A stretch of DNA of 64,000 bases from Bifidobacterium breve (GTDB lineage: Bacteria > Actinomycetota > Actinomycetes > Nanopelagicales > Nanopelagicaceae), in contig CAMAYZ010000007.1 of NCBI GenBank assembly GCA_945863115.1, positions 1-64,000 of the forward strand. The letters run 5' to 3'. A program made the position numbers and the translations under genes. Below, one piece after another: positions 50,624 through 61,491 of this stretch (the stretch's first letter is position 1; every line of letters starts with the position of its first letter). The notes below the pieces were generated by a model. That model had not been told where the DNA came from, did not search any database, and saw nothing but the letters and a program-made list of their open reading frames with translations.

Positions 50624-52459
50624 CTATCCCAACTCGCCTAAAGCGGCATCTTTCTGAACTCGACGCTCGGCTTCCATCGCTACCAAAGCCCCGAAAGTCT
50701 CGTTGTATTGGGCCTCATTCTCTGTTGGATTTAAGCGCTGCAAAGTTGATTTAATTTCCGCAATTGATCGACTGAGTGCGACTTCGCGAAGTCTGGCAAA
50801 GATTGCAGCGATATAGCGTTCGGAGATTTCGCGATCTGTGCGAATTGGTTCAACTGTAAGTTCGGTAATCAGCGCACGAATATCTTCGCTCTCACTGCTC
50901 TCAAGTAATTTTTGAATATTTAATTCTGGTGAACTATCGATTTGAGTGCGAAGTTGGTGATACGCCCAATAAGAGAATGCATTCTTCTCTAGCAGCGCCC
51001 AATCCTTTGCCATCTCTGGATGCTGCAACTTAATCTTTAGAACTTCCCGTTCCATCATTAAAATTGGGTCTCTCAAATTCACTTCAGATTGAACAGCAGG
51101 TTCTAGGTTCTGCGAAGGCACACTTCTCGTAGCAGTTTTTTTAATTGCACTTGTGACAATATCAACTTCCATGCCTAACCAACCGGCAACTAAGCGCGCA
51201 TACTCTGGTCGCAGAGATGCATCTCGAATTTTTCCGATTAATGGGGCGACTTGATTCAGGGCCGAAACTCTTCCTTCTGCTGAATTAACATCATATTTAG
51301 CAATCTCACTCTTTATGGCAAATTCAAATAGTGGTACTCGGCGCGCAATTAAATCTCGGACTGCGGCATCTCCGGAAGCGATTCGCAAATCACATGGGTC
51401 CATTCCTGAAGGTTCAACCGCAACAAAAGTTTGGGCAACAAATTTCTGATCATCGCCGAATGCGCGAAGCGCTGCTTTCTGTCCAGCAGCATCGCCATCG
51501 AAGGTAAAAATCACTTCACCACGAAAAGCGTCGTCATCCATTAATAGTCTTCGGATTACTCGGATGTGATCGTCACCAAATGCGGTCCCACAAGTTGCGA
51601 CCGCTGTTGTTATTCCAGCTAAGTGCGCCGCCATTACATCGGTATACCCTTCAACGATTACAACTTGGCGCTTCTTTGCAATCTCTTTCTTAGCCATGTC
51701 GAGGCCGTAAAGTATCTGGCTCTTCTTGTAAATTGGAGTCTCTGAAGTATTTAAATACTTAGGACCTTGATCAACTTCATCGCTTGCAAGTTTGCGGGCA
51801 CCAAAACCAACTACATCACCTGAGATATCTTTGATTGGCCAGACTAAACGATTTCGATATCTGTCAATCGGGCCCTTAGTTCCATCCTTACTTAAGCCAG
51901 CGAGCGAGAGTTCGTTGTCGGTAAAACCTAAAGTTTTAAGATGCTTATACAAACCATCCCACTCATCAGGTGCATATCCAACGCCAAAAGTTTCAGCTGC
52001 AGCCTTATCAAAGCCCCGCTTTTGAAGAAAATCTCTGCCCACTTGGGCGCCACCTGGAAGATTTAATTGTTCACGGTAAAAATTCATTGCGGCAACATTC
52101 GCTGCAACTAACCGTGAGCGATTAATGCTTGGGCCAGTATTTGTATTGGTGCCGTCATAGCGAAGTGTGTAATTCATTCGATCGGCTAAGCGCTCGACCG
52201 ATTCTGAAAATGATAAGTGATCCATTTTCATTAGGAATGCAATTGCATCACCACCGACACCGCATCCAAAACAGTGAAAGTAACCTTTGCTTGGCGTTAC
52301 GTGAAACGAAGGACTTTTCTCGTCATGGAAAGGGCAGAGGCCTTTCTTCTGTCCCCCACCAGCACTTTTTAATTGAACGAAATCGCCAACAACATCATCG
52401 ATTGCGCTGTTATCGCGCACATAGGTGACATCTTCATCGCGAATTCGACCGGAAGCCAT
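50624..52459 (-). CDS. dnaG: DNA primase
   Basis: 611 residues: the N-terminal CHC2 zinc finger C-P-F-H with CFGCG about 20 residues later (residues about 42-67), the catalytic TOPRIM core with EGYTDVMAAH near 272 and FDGDAAGQKA near 318, and a C-terminal helicase-binding region. It makes replication primers. It starts at ATG 52459 with TAAGAT six bases upstream and no RBS, so it can be transcribed as a leaderless message from inside the end of dgt. Confidence 0.96.
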   Translation of the reverse strand: MASGRIRDEDVTYVRDNSAIDDVVGDFVQLKSAGGGQKKGLCPFHDEKSPSFHVTPSKGYFHCFGCGVGGDAIAFLMKMDHLSFSESVERLADRMNYTLRYDGTNTNTGPSINRSRLVAANVAAMNFYREQLNLPGGAQVGRDFLQKRGFDKAAAETFGVGYAPDEWDGLYKHLKTLGFTDNELSLAGLSKDGTKGPIDRYRNRLVWPIKDISGDVVGFGARKLASDEVDQGPKYLNTSETPIYKKSQILYGLDMAKKEIAKKRQVVIVEGYTDVMAAHLAGITTAVATCGTAFGDDHIRVIRRLLMDDDAFRGEVIFTFDGDAAGQKAALRAFGDDQKFVAQTFVAVEPSGMDPCDLRIASGDAAVRDLIARRVPLFEFAIKSEIAKYDVNSAEGRVSALNQVAPLIGKIRDASLRPEYARLVAGWLGMEVDIVTSAIKKTATRSVPSQNLEPAVQSEVNLRDPILMMEREVLKIKLQHPEMAKDWALLEKNAFSYWAYHQLRTQIDSSPELNIQKLLESSESEDIRALITELTVEPIRTDREISERYIAAIFARLREVALSRSIAEIKSTLQRLNPTENEAQYNETFGALVAMEAERRVQKDAALGELG

Positions 52460-52463
52460 GGCG

Positions 52464-53699
52464 TTATCTTAATCGCGCAGCAAGCGCGATTGCTCCCGGA
52501 TCAGTTAGCGAGGCCACTTGGTCAATAACTACCCGCAATCTTGCGGCATCAGTTGTTGCGCGCTGCCAATCTTGGAGAAAGAAGGACTCTAAAGTATTTG
52601 GGGCGTCCTTTAGAACCGCAGCCACTAACTCGTGAATTAGCGTTTGCTCATTGTCATAACGTTTAACCGAACGCTCTGAATTAATAATATAAAAACCAGC
52701 AAGTGATTTTAGGAATGCGACCTCAACATGTTGAGCACGTGGAACCACCAAGTTAGCGTTATATCTAGTTAGTTGGCCAGTGCCATATTGCGCTCGAGTT
52801 TCCTCTTCTGCTGCACGTGCAAAACGTCCGACCAATTGGCTTGCTAAATCTTTTAATCTGGCAAGCGCACGATGGCTGCCATCATAATCTTTGGGCCAAC
52901 AAGAGAGTTGTTGTAAATTCTCTAGTGCAATTCTCGCTTCATCAATAGTGATATCAGCTAAATTATTTGATTGCGCATCTTTGTAGATATCTACAAAATC
53001 ATTAGTTAAGTCATGGAGCTTTACTTGGCCCGAGACTAAGGCATCCTCTAGATCGTGAACGCTGTATGCAACGTCATCAGACCAATCCATAATCTGAGCT
53101 TCAAATGATTGGCTACCAATTGGTGCATCCTTACGGACCCAATTGAAGATATCTAGATCATCATCGTAAACGCCAAACTTATGCGCATTCGTTGCACGTG
53201 GCCATGGATATTTTGTTGCGGCATCTAAGCTGGCACGAGTTAAATTCAATCCCAGAGAAATTCCATCTGCATCAACAGTCTTTGCTTCTAGCCGAACTAA
53301 TAATCTAAAACTCTGCGCGTTACCTTCGAATCCCCCACAACTAAGTGCGGTCTGGTTTAAAGCTTCCTCACCATTGTGTCCAAAGGGTGGATGGCCAATG
53401 TCATGCGCTAAACATGCACCTTCCATTAAATCTGGATCTGCGCCAAGTGCTGCGCCGAGTTCGCGACCAACCTGGGCACATTCAAGTGAGTGCGAAAGTC
53501 GGGTTCGTGGAAAATCAGTTGCCCAGGGAACTGCTACTTGAGTTTTTGCTGCTAGGCGACGAAGTGCAAATGAGTGAATGATTCGTGCCCGATCGCGCGC
53601 AAATTCTGTGCGTCCCAATCGCTTTGCTGGCTCATCAATAAAACGGGCACGATCGAACTCGTTGTATCCCGAGTGTTCAACCGCTGCTTTTAACACCAT
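52464..53699 (-). CDS. dgt: dGTP triphosphohydrolase-like HD protein
   Basis: 411 residues: HD-domain histidine R-L-S-H-S-L-E near 69, HDIGHPPFGHNGEEALN near 100 (metal-binding H and D), and WSDDVAYSVHDLEDAL near 205. It hydrolyses dGTP and other dNTPs to nucleosides and triphosphate, limiting nucleotide pools. dgt beside dnaG is the conserved actinobacterial order. It starts at ATG 53699 and stops 4 bases upstream of dnaG. Confidence 0.93.
   Translation of the reverse strand: MVLKAAVEHSGYNEFDRARFIDEPAKRLGRTEFARDRARIIHSFALRRLAAKTQVAVPWATDFPRTRLSHSLECAQVGRELGAALGADPDLMEGACLAHDIGHPPFGHNGEEALNQTALSCGGFEGNAQSFRLLVRLEAKTVDADGISLGLNLTRASLDAATKYPWPRATNAHKFGVYDDDLDIFNWVRKDAPIGSQSFEAQIMDWSDDVAYSVHDLEDALVSGQVKLHDLTNDFVDIYKDAQSNNLADITIDEARIALENLQQLSCWPKDYDGSHRALARLKDLASQLVGRFARAAEEETRAQYGTGQLTRYNANLVVPRAQHVEVAFLKSLAGFYIINSERSVKRYDNEQTLIHELVAAVLKDAPNTLESFFLQDWQRATTDAARLRVVIDQVASLTDPGAIALAARLR
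52466..52471 (-). promoter_or_regulatory. -10 element of the leaderless dnaG promoter
   Basis: Minus-strand TAAGAT, six bases AACGCC, ATG 52459. It overlaps the last codons of dgt (stop at 52464), so the promoter is inside the upstream gene. Confidence 0.55.
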
Positions 53700-53723
53700 A
53701 GTGTCGTAACCCTAACTCTTTAA

Positions 53724-54353
53724 TTAATTCTTAACTTGGTCGGTCAAGTGAATACCATGCCGGCCAAGGGTGACATAGGCCAGATAAGCGCCGGTTTCCC
53801 GCACTAAATAGCGAAGGCTCGAATTGGTTGTAGAGGCCGGTCCAGTCTTAGTTGGTGCGCAGGTAGCAGATATCTTTAAATCTTCGGCCATCGTTACTGC
53901 ACGAAGACAGTGATATTGATCGGTAACAATAATTGCCGATTTTAAATTCAACTTTTTCATGACACTGACATAACTCTCGGTGCTTGCAAAGGTATCTCTT
54001 CCATAGGGAATTGAATCAACAAATTTCTTTCCAACGCCATGATCAACTAACCAATAGAAACCACTTGCTGCTTCAGTTGTTCGATCACCAGGGGCTTTAG
54101 AACCTACAGTAAGAATTCTGGGAGCTAACTTCTTTTCAAATATTCGCTTTGCTTCCAACAATCTGGCTTCCAAAATTGGGCTAGGAACGCCATCAAATTG
54201 CGCCGCACCTAAAACAATAATTGCATCACTCTTTACCGGTTCGGTGTGATTGGCGGTATACCAAACTCGGCCGCCCACATATAACGGCAGAACAATTACT
54301 ACTAATAAAATTAAAGCGATTACACGCTTAACTATTTTGAAAATCAGAAACAA
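53724..54353 (-). CDS. YdcF/SanA-family (DUF218) membrane-anchored protein
   Basis: 209 residues. One N-terminal membrane segment (VKRVIALILLVVIVLPLYVGGRVWY) is followed by a DUF218 domain: DAIIVLGAAQFDGVPSPILEARL near 43-65, LTVGSKAPGDRTTEAASG near 80-97 and IIVTDQYHCLRA near 138. SanA/ElyC proteins affect envelope biogenesis and vancomycin sensitivity. It lies between dgt and dus with two bases separating it from dus. Confidence 0.86.
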   Translation of the reverse strand: MFLIFKIVKRVIALILLVVIVLPLYVGGRVWYTANHTEPVKSDAIIVLGAAQFDGVPSPILEARLLEAKRIFEKKLAPRILTVGSKAPGDRTTEAASGFYWLVDHGVGKKFVDSIPYGRDTFASTESYVSVMKKLNLKSAIIVTDQYHCLRAVTMAEDLKISATCAPTKTGPASTTNSSLRYLVRETGAYLAYVTLGRHGIHLTDQVKN

Positions 54354-54355
54354 AG

Positions 54356-55549
54356 TTAGCCACCCGAGACTGAATCATCAATTGTTATTTCTGGAATTTC
54401 AAAAGGATCATTTAGCCAGCCATCAGGAAGATGAACCGGGCGGCCATGGCTAGTTCTTCCTCTTGGTGACTCGCCAACTTCAACTGGATATGGTTGATCT
54501 TCAAGTTGGCTAAGTAAGTATTCCAATTCGCCAAGTGAGGCAACCATTCCAAATTTGCTGCGCAGTTCGCGCGGAACTCTAAAGCCCTTTAAATACCAGG
54601 CCATATGTTTACGTAAATCTCGCATTGCGCGACCCTCGGCTTCGAAGAATTCAATCAGTAATTCACCATGTCTAAAAATTATGTCGCGAACTTCGAAGAG
54701 TGTTGGCGTAATTCTGGAATCAGATCCGTTAAATGCCGCAACTAAATCTCCAAATAACCAAGGGCGTCCCAAGCAACCGCGGCCAACTACAACGCCAGCA
54801 CAGCCGGTTTCATTCATCATTCGAACCCCATCAGCGCCCGACCAAATATCACCATTACCTAATACTGGAACACCAGTTGGAGCAAGATGTTCAACAAGTC
54901 TAGAAATTGCTGACCAGTCAGCTTGGCCTTCATACATTTGCGATGCAAAGCGCGAATGCAACGCAACCCAAGCAACTCCGGCATCTGCAGCGGCTTTGCC
55001 GGCCGTTAAATAAGTTTCATTCATCGGATCAATTCCGATTCGCATCTTTACCGTTACTGGAACTCCAAATGGCTTTGCCGCATTCACTGCTGCACTAACT
55101 ATTTGTGAAAATAACTTCTGCTTAAATGGAAGAGCCGATCCACCACCACGTCTTGTAACTTTAGGAACCGGACAACCAAAATTTAAATCGATGTGATCCG
55201 CTAAGTTCTCTTCCATCAATAACTTAACGGCTAGTCCAGTTACATTTGGATCAACTGCATAAAGTTGAATTGATCTTGGGGTTTCACCTTTTCCAGGAGT
55301 GATTAAACGCATGGTCTCTGGATGTCTTTCAATTAGAGCGCGTGCAGTCACCATTTCAGAAACAAATAAGCCGGCACCTTGTTCGCGACAGAGCGTGCGA
55401 AATGCTGAATTTGTTATGCCCGCCATTGGCGCAAGAACAACCGGTGTATTTAAAACCACCTGATTATTCTCAAATTGGCCATTGGCAATTGGAAGAACCA
55501 GTGGTTTATGAGATGTAGTTAGCAACCCAACAACCGTGGCGCGAGCCAA
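54356..55549 (-). CDS. dusB: tRNA-dihydrouridine synthase (DusB type)
   Basis: About 397 residues: [21 protein letters not shown] near 41, [11 protein letters not shown] near 64, [20 protein letters not shown] near 118 (active-site Cys in FGCP), and [17 protein letters not shown] near 234. It reduces uridines in the tRNA D loop using FMN and NADPH. The frame begins at TTG 55549, which overlaps glyS by 31 bases; a TTG eight codons later (55525) overlaps by only 7 and is a possible real start. The C-terminal 80 residues are longer than in proteobacterial DusB. Confidence 0.93.
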   Translation of the reverse strand: MARATVVGLLTTSHKPLVLPIANGQFENNQVVLNTPVVLAPMAGITNSAFRTLCREQGAGLFVSEMVTARALIERHPETMRLITPGKGETPRSIQLYAVDPNVTGLAVKLLMEENLADHIDLNFGCPVPKVTRRGGGSALPFKQKLFSQIVSAAVNAAKPFGVPVTVKMRIGIDPMNETYLTAGKAAADAGVAWVALHSRFASQMYEGQADWSAISRLVEHLAPTGVPVLGNGDIWSGADGVRMMNETGCAGVVVGRGCLGRPWLFGDLVAAFNGSDSRITPTLFEVRDIIFRHGELLIEFFEAEGRAMRDLRKHMAWYLKGFRVPRELRSKFGMVASLGELEYLLSQLEDQPYPVEVGESPRGRTSHGRPVHLPDGWLNDPFEIPEITIDDSVSGG

Positions 55550-56898
55550 TTTTGAACTTGATCAATACTTATTCGCTCTTGCGCCATTGAATCGCGTTCG
55601 CGGATTGTGACTGCGTTATCTTCTAAGGTTTCGAAATCGATTGTTATGCAATACGGAGTTCCGATTTCATCTTGGCGACGATAGCGACGACCAATTGCGC
55701 CAGCATCATCGAAATCAACTGACCAATTTTGGCGAAGTTGCGCTGCTAAATCGCGTGCCTTTGGTGAGAGATCTGCATTTCGAGATAGCGGAAGAACTGC
55801 AACTTTGATTGGAGCCAAGCGATAATCCAATTTCATTACGGCCCGCTTCTCCATCTCGCCTTTAGCATTAGGAGCTTCATCTTCAGTATATGCATCCATC
55901 ATGAAGGTAAGTGCGCAGCGATCAACACCGGCTGCTGGTTCAATTACAAATGGCACCCAACGTTCGTTCTTCTCTTGATCAAACCAAGATAAATCTTTTC
56001 CAGATGCAGCGCCGTGTGCTTTCAAATCGAAATCAGTGCGGCTTGCAATGCCTTCAAGCTCGCCCCATTCGGTTCCGTTGAATTCAAATTTGTATTCGAT
56101 ATCAACTGTGCGCTTTGAATAGTGTGACAGCTTCTCTTTTGGATGTTCAAATAAGCGAAGTCGATCAGGATTGATTCCTAAATTCTTATACCAATCAAGG
56201 CGAGTATCAATCCAGTACTGGTGCCAATCTTCATCAGTTCCTGGAACAACAAAGAATTCCATTTCCATCTGTTCGAATTCACGAGTTCGGAAAATAAAGT
56301 TTCCAGGTGTAATTTCATTTCTAAATGATTTACCAATCTGGCCAATACCAAATGGTGGTTTCTTACGTGAAGTGGTTGCTACGTTCTCGAAGTTAATGAA
56401 AATTCCTTGTGCAGTTTCAGGACGTAGATAAGCCATTCCAGATTCATCTTCAACAGCGCCGAGATAAGTTTTAAGTAGACCAGAGAATTGTTTTGGCGCA
56501 GTGAACTTTCCTTTATTGCCACAATTTGGGCAATTTACTTCAGCCATTGATTCTGGCTTGCGCTTATTCTTGGCTTCGAAAGCTTCTTCTAAATGATCTG
56601 CGCGATAACGCTTATGGCACTCGGTGCACTCGGTTAGTGGATCAGTAAATGTCTCAACGTGGCCTGATGCTTCCCAAACTTCGCGGGCAAGAATTACGCA
56701 AGAATCTAAACCAACAACATCTTCTCGACCTTGAACCATTGCACGCCACCATTGGCGCTTCACATTGTTCTTTAATTCGACTCCCAGTGGGCCGTAATCC
56801 CAAGAGGCGCGAAGTCCGCCGTAAATTTCTGATGAGGGATAAACGAAACCTCTACGTTTTGCGAGGCTAACTATTGTTTCTAAACGATCTGCGGCCAT
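55519..56898 (-). CDS. glyS: Glycyl-tRNA synthetase (dimeric class II)
   Basis: About 459 residues: class II motif 1 region [14 protein letters not shown], an insert with the zinc-like CTECHKRY and CPNCG, motif 2 [28 protein letters not shown] near 198-225 and motif 3 [14 protein letters not shown]. It charges tRNA-Gly. The frame extends to 57051, but ATG 56898 with GGAG nine bases upstream begins the family's [18 protein letters not shown]. It is divergent from the ZIP gene, with the metal-box operator between them. Confidence 0.95.
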   Translation of the reverse strand: MAADRLETIVSLAKRRGFVYPSSEIYGGLRASWDYGPLGVELKNNVKRQWWRAMVQGREDVVGLDSCVILAREVWEASGHVETFTDPLTECTECHKRYRADHLEEAFEAKNKRKPESMAEVNCPNCGNKGKFTAPKQFSGLLKTYLGAVEDESGMAYLRPETAQGIFINFENVATTSRKKPPFGIGQIGKSFRNEITPGNFIFRTREFEQMEMEFFVVPGTDEDWHQYWIDTRLDWYKNLGINPDRLRLFEHPKEKLSHYSKRTVDIEYKFEFNGTEWGELEGIASRTDFDLKAHGAASGKDLSWFDQEKNERWVPFVIEPAAGVDRCALTFMMDAYTEDEAPNAKGEMEKRAVMKLDYRLAPIKVAVLPLSRNADLSPKARDLAAQLRQNWSVDFDDAGAIGRRYRRQDEIGTPYCITIDFETLEDNAVTIRERDSMAQERISIDQVQNWLAPRLLGC

Positions 56899-56996
56899 TA
56901 AATTCTCCATCCGGCTGGCTGTCGGCGAAAGGCAACGAACGTTGCAATCGTGGCCCAAGTTTAACGCCCTAATACGCCTGAATCTGGCCTTTGATT

Positions 56997-57017
56997 TGGA
57001 AATGATAATCATTTCCA
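56997..57017. promoter_or_regulatory. Zur/Fur-type operator
   Basis: A 21-base inverted repeat: arms TGGAAATGAT and ATCATTTCCA are perfect complements around one central A. It is a Zur/Fur-type box (core AATGATAATCATT). It ends 22 bases before the ZIP start codon and covers the -35 region, since the likely -10 is at 57027. The gene after ZIP encodes a Fur-family repressor, so metal-dependent repression is likely. It is about 100 bases upstream of glyS. Confidence 0.92.
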
Positions 57018-57026
57018 TTTTTGTGA

Positions 57027-57032
57027 TACTGT
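57027..57032 (+). promoter_or_regulatory. -10 element of the leaderless ZIP promoter
   Basis: TACTGT, six bases (CCTGAC), ATG 57039. With the start at the ATG, the operator lies at about -42 to -22, directly over the -35 element, the expected place for a repressor. Confidence 0.6.
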
Positions 57033-57038
57033 CCTGAC

Positions 57039-57908
57039 ATGAACATAGCAATCATTCTCGCAGCACTTACCGCACTATCAACTTTTGCAGGCGGGGCTTT
57101 GGCCCTGAAAGCAAAAGATCGCCTACATCTAGTCCTTGGACTATCAGCCGGACTTTTACTTGGTCTCGTTGCATTTGATCTATTGCCTGAAGTCTTTGAA
57201 CTTGGAAACCAAGAGTTCTTGCATGCCCCCGTTGTCTCAATTGCTTTGATCGGTGGTTTCTTACTACTCCACTTCTATGAACGAATCTTTGGTTCTCATG
57301 AGCCAGCTGAATCAGATTATGGTCATGATCACGAGCATTCACATAACTTTGCCGGAGCCTTTGGCGCAATCGCAATGGGCGGTCACGTTTTCCTTGATGG
57401 CTTGGCTCTTGGCGTTGCATTTAAAGTCAGCTCGGATTTAGGACTTGTTGTTTTTGTGGCCCTACTTGTTCACGCATTTAGCGATGGACTTAACACCGTT
57501 TCCTTCATGATCAAATCTGGTCTTTGGGGCAAAAAGAGTATTGGCCTGCTTGGTGTCGATGCCTTGGCTCGTATCAGCGGCGCCGCTCTTGGTAGCACCC
57601 TTGTCCTAAGTGACAATGTCATTGCTATTTATCTGGCTGCATTTTCGGGAATTGTTATTTACCTTGCGACTTCGCATATCTTGCCTGAAGCACATTCACG
57701 TCATTCGTCACGATTGACCATGGTTGCAACTATTTCGGGTGTATTAATTATGTGGGGCTTAGTTGCTTACCTTCATTCCGGAGATGCTCATGCACATGGA
57801 ACCGGTCAAGAGATTCATCAAGAAGATAAGCACGATCACGAAGAAGAGCACGATCACGAAGAAGAGCATGCTCATGAGGATGAGCACAATCACGCAGAGA
57901 ATGAATAA
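57039..57908 (+). CDS. ZIP-family metal transporter with a His/Asp/Glu-rich tail
   Basis: 289 residues with about eight hydrophobic segments. Typical metal-binding segments are [10 protein letters not shown] near 42, [16 protein letters not shown] near 112 (H-x-x-x-D) and [10 protein letters not shown] near 144. The loop after helix 3 is His-rich ([11 protein letters not shown]). The C-terminus carries HDHEEE repeats. It imports Zn, or possibly Fe or Mn, and the Zur-type box argues for zinc. A Fur-family regulator starts inside its last codons (ATGAATAA). Confidence 0.93.
   Translation: MNIAIILAALTALSTFAGGALALKAKDRLHLVLGLSAGLLLGLVAFDLLPEVFELGNQEFLHAPVVSIALIGGFLLLHFYERIFGSHEPAESDYGHDHEHSHNFAGAFGAIAMGGHVFLDGLALGVAFKVSSDLGLVVFVALLVHAFSDGLNTVSFMIKSGLWGKKSIGLLGVDALARISGAALGSTLVLSDNVIAIYLAAFSGIVIYLATSHILPEAHSRHSSRLTMVATISGVLIMWGLVAYLHSGDAHAHGTGQEIHQEDKHDHEEEHDHEEEHAHEDEHNHAENE
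57831..57902 (+). repeat. 18-bp tandem repeats coding the metal-binding tail
   Basis: CACGATCACGAAGAAGAG occurs twice back to back (57831-57848, 57849-57866), followed by two diverged copies (57867-57884, 57885-57902). Each encodes a six-residue unit: [24 protein letters not shown]. It extends the histidine-rich tail of the ZIP protein. The perfect pair suggests recent slippage, so tail length may vary between strains. Confidence 0.9.
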
Positions 57909-58266
57909 ATCTGACCTTAAGTTGATAGCAGTTCTTGAGCGAACTGGTGGATTTGCAAGCGCTCAAGAGCTGCATCAAATTCTACGCCGGGAAGGCGATG
58001 GGATTGGTTTAACAACGGTTTATCGCGCCCTGCAATCACTTGTAGACGACAAGATTGTGGATCTTCTACGTCGCGAAGATGGCGAAGCAATTTATCGTCT
58101 CTGTGGAGACAACCATCATCATCACTTGGTGTGTAAGAGCTGTGGCGATACCGTTGAAATCGAAGGTGGAGCTATTGAAAAGTGGGCGAAGACAATGGCT
58201 GAAGAATTTGGTTTCCGCGAAGTTGGGCATACCGCGGAGATCTTCGGAATCTGCTCCAAGTGTTGA
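57901..58266 (+). CDS. zur: Fur-family metalloregulator (Zur type)
   Basis: About 121 residues. The winged helix (LIAVLERTGGFASAQELHQILRREGDGIGLTTVYRALQSL) is followed by the sensor/dimerisation part HHHHLVCKSCGDTVEIE near 73-90 and C-terminal CSKC, the two CxxC pairs of the structural zinc site. The start is ATG 57901, which overlaps the ZIP stop by eight bases; the longer frame runs inside ZIP. The neighbour and the operator in front of ZIP favour a zinc sensor (Zur) that represses its own operon. Mn or Fe specificity remains possible. Confidence 0.92.
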   Translation: MNKSDLKLIAVLERTGGFASAQELHQILRREGDGIGLTTVYRALQSLVDDKIVDLLRREDGEAIYRLCGDNHHHHLVCKSCGDTVEIEGGAIEKWAKTMAEEFGFREVGHTAEIFGICSKC

Positions 58267-58267
58267 T

Positions 58268-58990
58268 TTAAGCTTTACCAAACCTGCGATCGCGCTCGGC
58301 ATAAATCTCAATCGCTTTCCAAAGTGTATTTCGATCAACATCTGGCCAGAGCACATCCATGAAGACAAATTCTGCGTAAACCGATTGCCATGGCAAGAAA
58401 TTAGATGTGCGTTGCTCGCCAGAGGAGCGCAGAAATAAATCAACATCGCTCATCTTTGGGTTATATAAGTGCTTGCTAATTAACTTTTCGGTGATCTGAC
58501 CGGGCTTTAACTTTCGTTTTGCTACTTCGGTTGCAATCTGCGTGACTGCATCAACGAGCTCTGCTCGGCCACCATAATTTACGCACATATTTAGCGTTAA
58601 AATCTTATTCTTTTTAGTTAGTTCTTCAGCTTCTTGCAATTCATTAATTACACTCCCCCACAATTTCTGCGGTCTACCAACCCAGCGAATCCGAACTCCG
58701 AGATCATTCATTTCATCTCGTCGTCTGCGCAGAACATCGCGGTTGAAACCCATCAAGAATTTAACTTCTTCGGGTGAGCGACGCCAATTCTCAGTTGAAA
58801 ATGCATATGCACTTAACTCTTTAACTCCAATTTGAATTGCACCTTGGACCACATCAAAGAGCGCAGCCTCGCCTGCTTCATGCCCTGCAGTTCTTGGCAG
58901 CCCGCGCTTCTTAGCCCAACGACCATTTCCATCCATGACCACTGCAACATGGTTTGGAATCTGTTCCGGCTTTAGCTTTGGAATTGCCAT
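58268..58990 (-). CDS. uppS: Undecaprenyl-diphosphate synthase-type cis-prenyltransferase
   Basis: 240 residues: [17 protein letters not shown] near 14, catalytic Asp in [16 protein letters not shown] near 36, [16 protein letters not shown] near 62, and [19 protein letters not shown] near 195. It builds the long-chain polyprenyl diphosphate for the cell wall lipid carrier. It lies directly after recO on the minus strand, the order seen in mycobacteria. It converges with zur, with only one base between. Confidence 0.94.
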   Translation of the reverse strand: MAIPKLKPEQIPNHVAVVMDGNGRWAKKRGLPRTAGHEAGEAALFDVVQGAIQIGVKELSAYAFSTENWRRSPEEVKFLMGFNRDVLRRRRDEMNDLGVRIRWVGRPQKLWGSVINELQEAEELTKKNKILTLNMCVNYGGRAELVDAVTQIATEVAKRKLKPGQITEKLISKHLYNPKMSDVDLFLRSSGEQRTSNFLPWQSVYAEFVFMDVLWPDVDRNTLWKAIEIYAERDRRFGKA

Positions 58991-58992
58991 AG

Positions 58993-59724
58993 TTAAATTC
59001 TCTCAACAAGAGGCAGACTTCGTAAACCCCGTTCGATGTGCCACTGCAAATAAGCAGCGATCAATCCAGAAGCTTCGCGGCGAGAGCGCAGATCACTTTC
59101 GACTGCGTTATTCCAATCCCCAGTCATTAAGTTGGCCATGAGTTCTAGAGTTTCAGGCGAAGGTGTTGCCGCGGCCGATGGCTTGCAGGTAACGCAAACA
59201 CTGCCACCACCGACTAATGAGAAATATTTATGTGGCCCCGGTTCGTCGCATTTCGAACATGTTGTCATTGACGGAGCGAAACCCGCAACGCCAAGTGAGC
59301 GAAGTAAATAGGAATCCAAAATGAGTGAAGAATCATAAGTTCCGTGTGCAAGTGCGCGAAGCGCGCCAACTACTAAATTAAATTGCTGCAGCGCTGGTTC
59401 GTGTTCGTTCTCAGTAAAACGTTCGGCTGCTTCGAGAATCGAATTCGCAGTGGTCCAATTCTTATAATCCATAGCCAGCGCATCACCAAAGTTTTCAATC
59501 CCTTCAGCCTGCGTGACAATGTCGAAAGTTTTACCCGCATAAAGTTGTAGGTCTACATAAGAAGTGGGCTCTAAGCGAGCACCGAATTTAGACTTTGTGC
59601 GGCGAACGCCCTTTGCAACTGCGCGAAGTCGGCCATGATCTTTTGTAAAAAGCGTGATGATGCGATCTGCTTCGCCAAGTTTCTGGGTGCGCAGAACAAC
59701 TGCTTGATCACGGTAGACGGCCAC
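58993..59724 (-). CDS. recO: DNA repair protein RecO
   Basis: 243 residues: OB-fold N-terminus ([28 protein letters not shown]), the central helical domain with [16 protein letters not shown] and the CSKC...CVTC zinc-like pair near 160-178. It helps load RecA at gaps. It starts at GTG 59724 with TACGGT seven bases upstream and no RBS, near the leaderless spacing. uppS follows after two bases. Confidence 0.94.
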   Translation of the reverse strand: MAVYRDQAVVLRTQKLGEADRIITLFTKDHGRLRAVAKGVRRTKSKFGARLEPTSYVDLQLYAGKTFDIVTQAEGIENFGDALAMDYKNWTTANSILEAAERFTENEHEPALQQFNLVVGALRALAHGTYDSSLILDSYLLRSLGVAGFAPSMTTCSKCDEPGPHKYFSLVGGGSVCVTCKPSAAATPSPETLELMANLMTGDWNNAVESDLRSRREASGLIAAYLQWHIERGLRSLPLVERI

Positions 59725-59744
59725 GGTGGTTACCGTAGCGATAA

Positions 59745-61481
<1,737 letters not shown>

Positions 61482-61491
61482 TTACCGCAAG

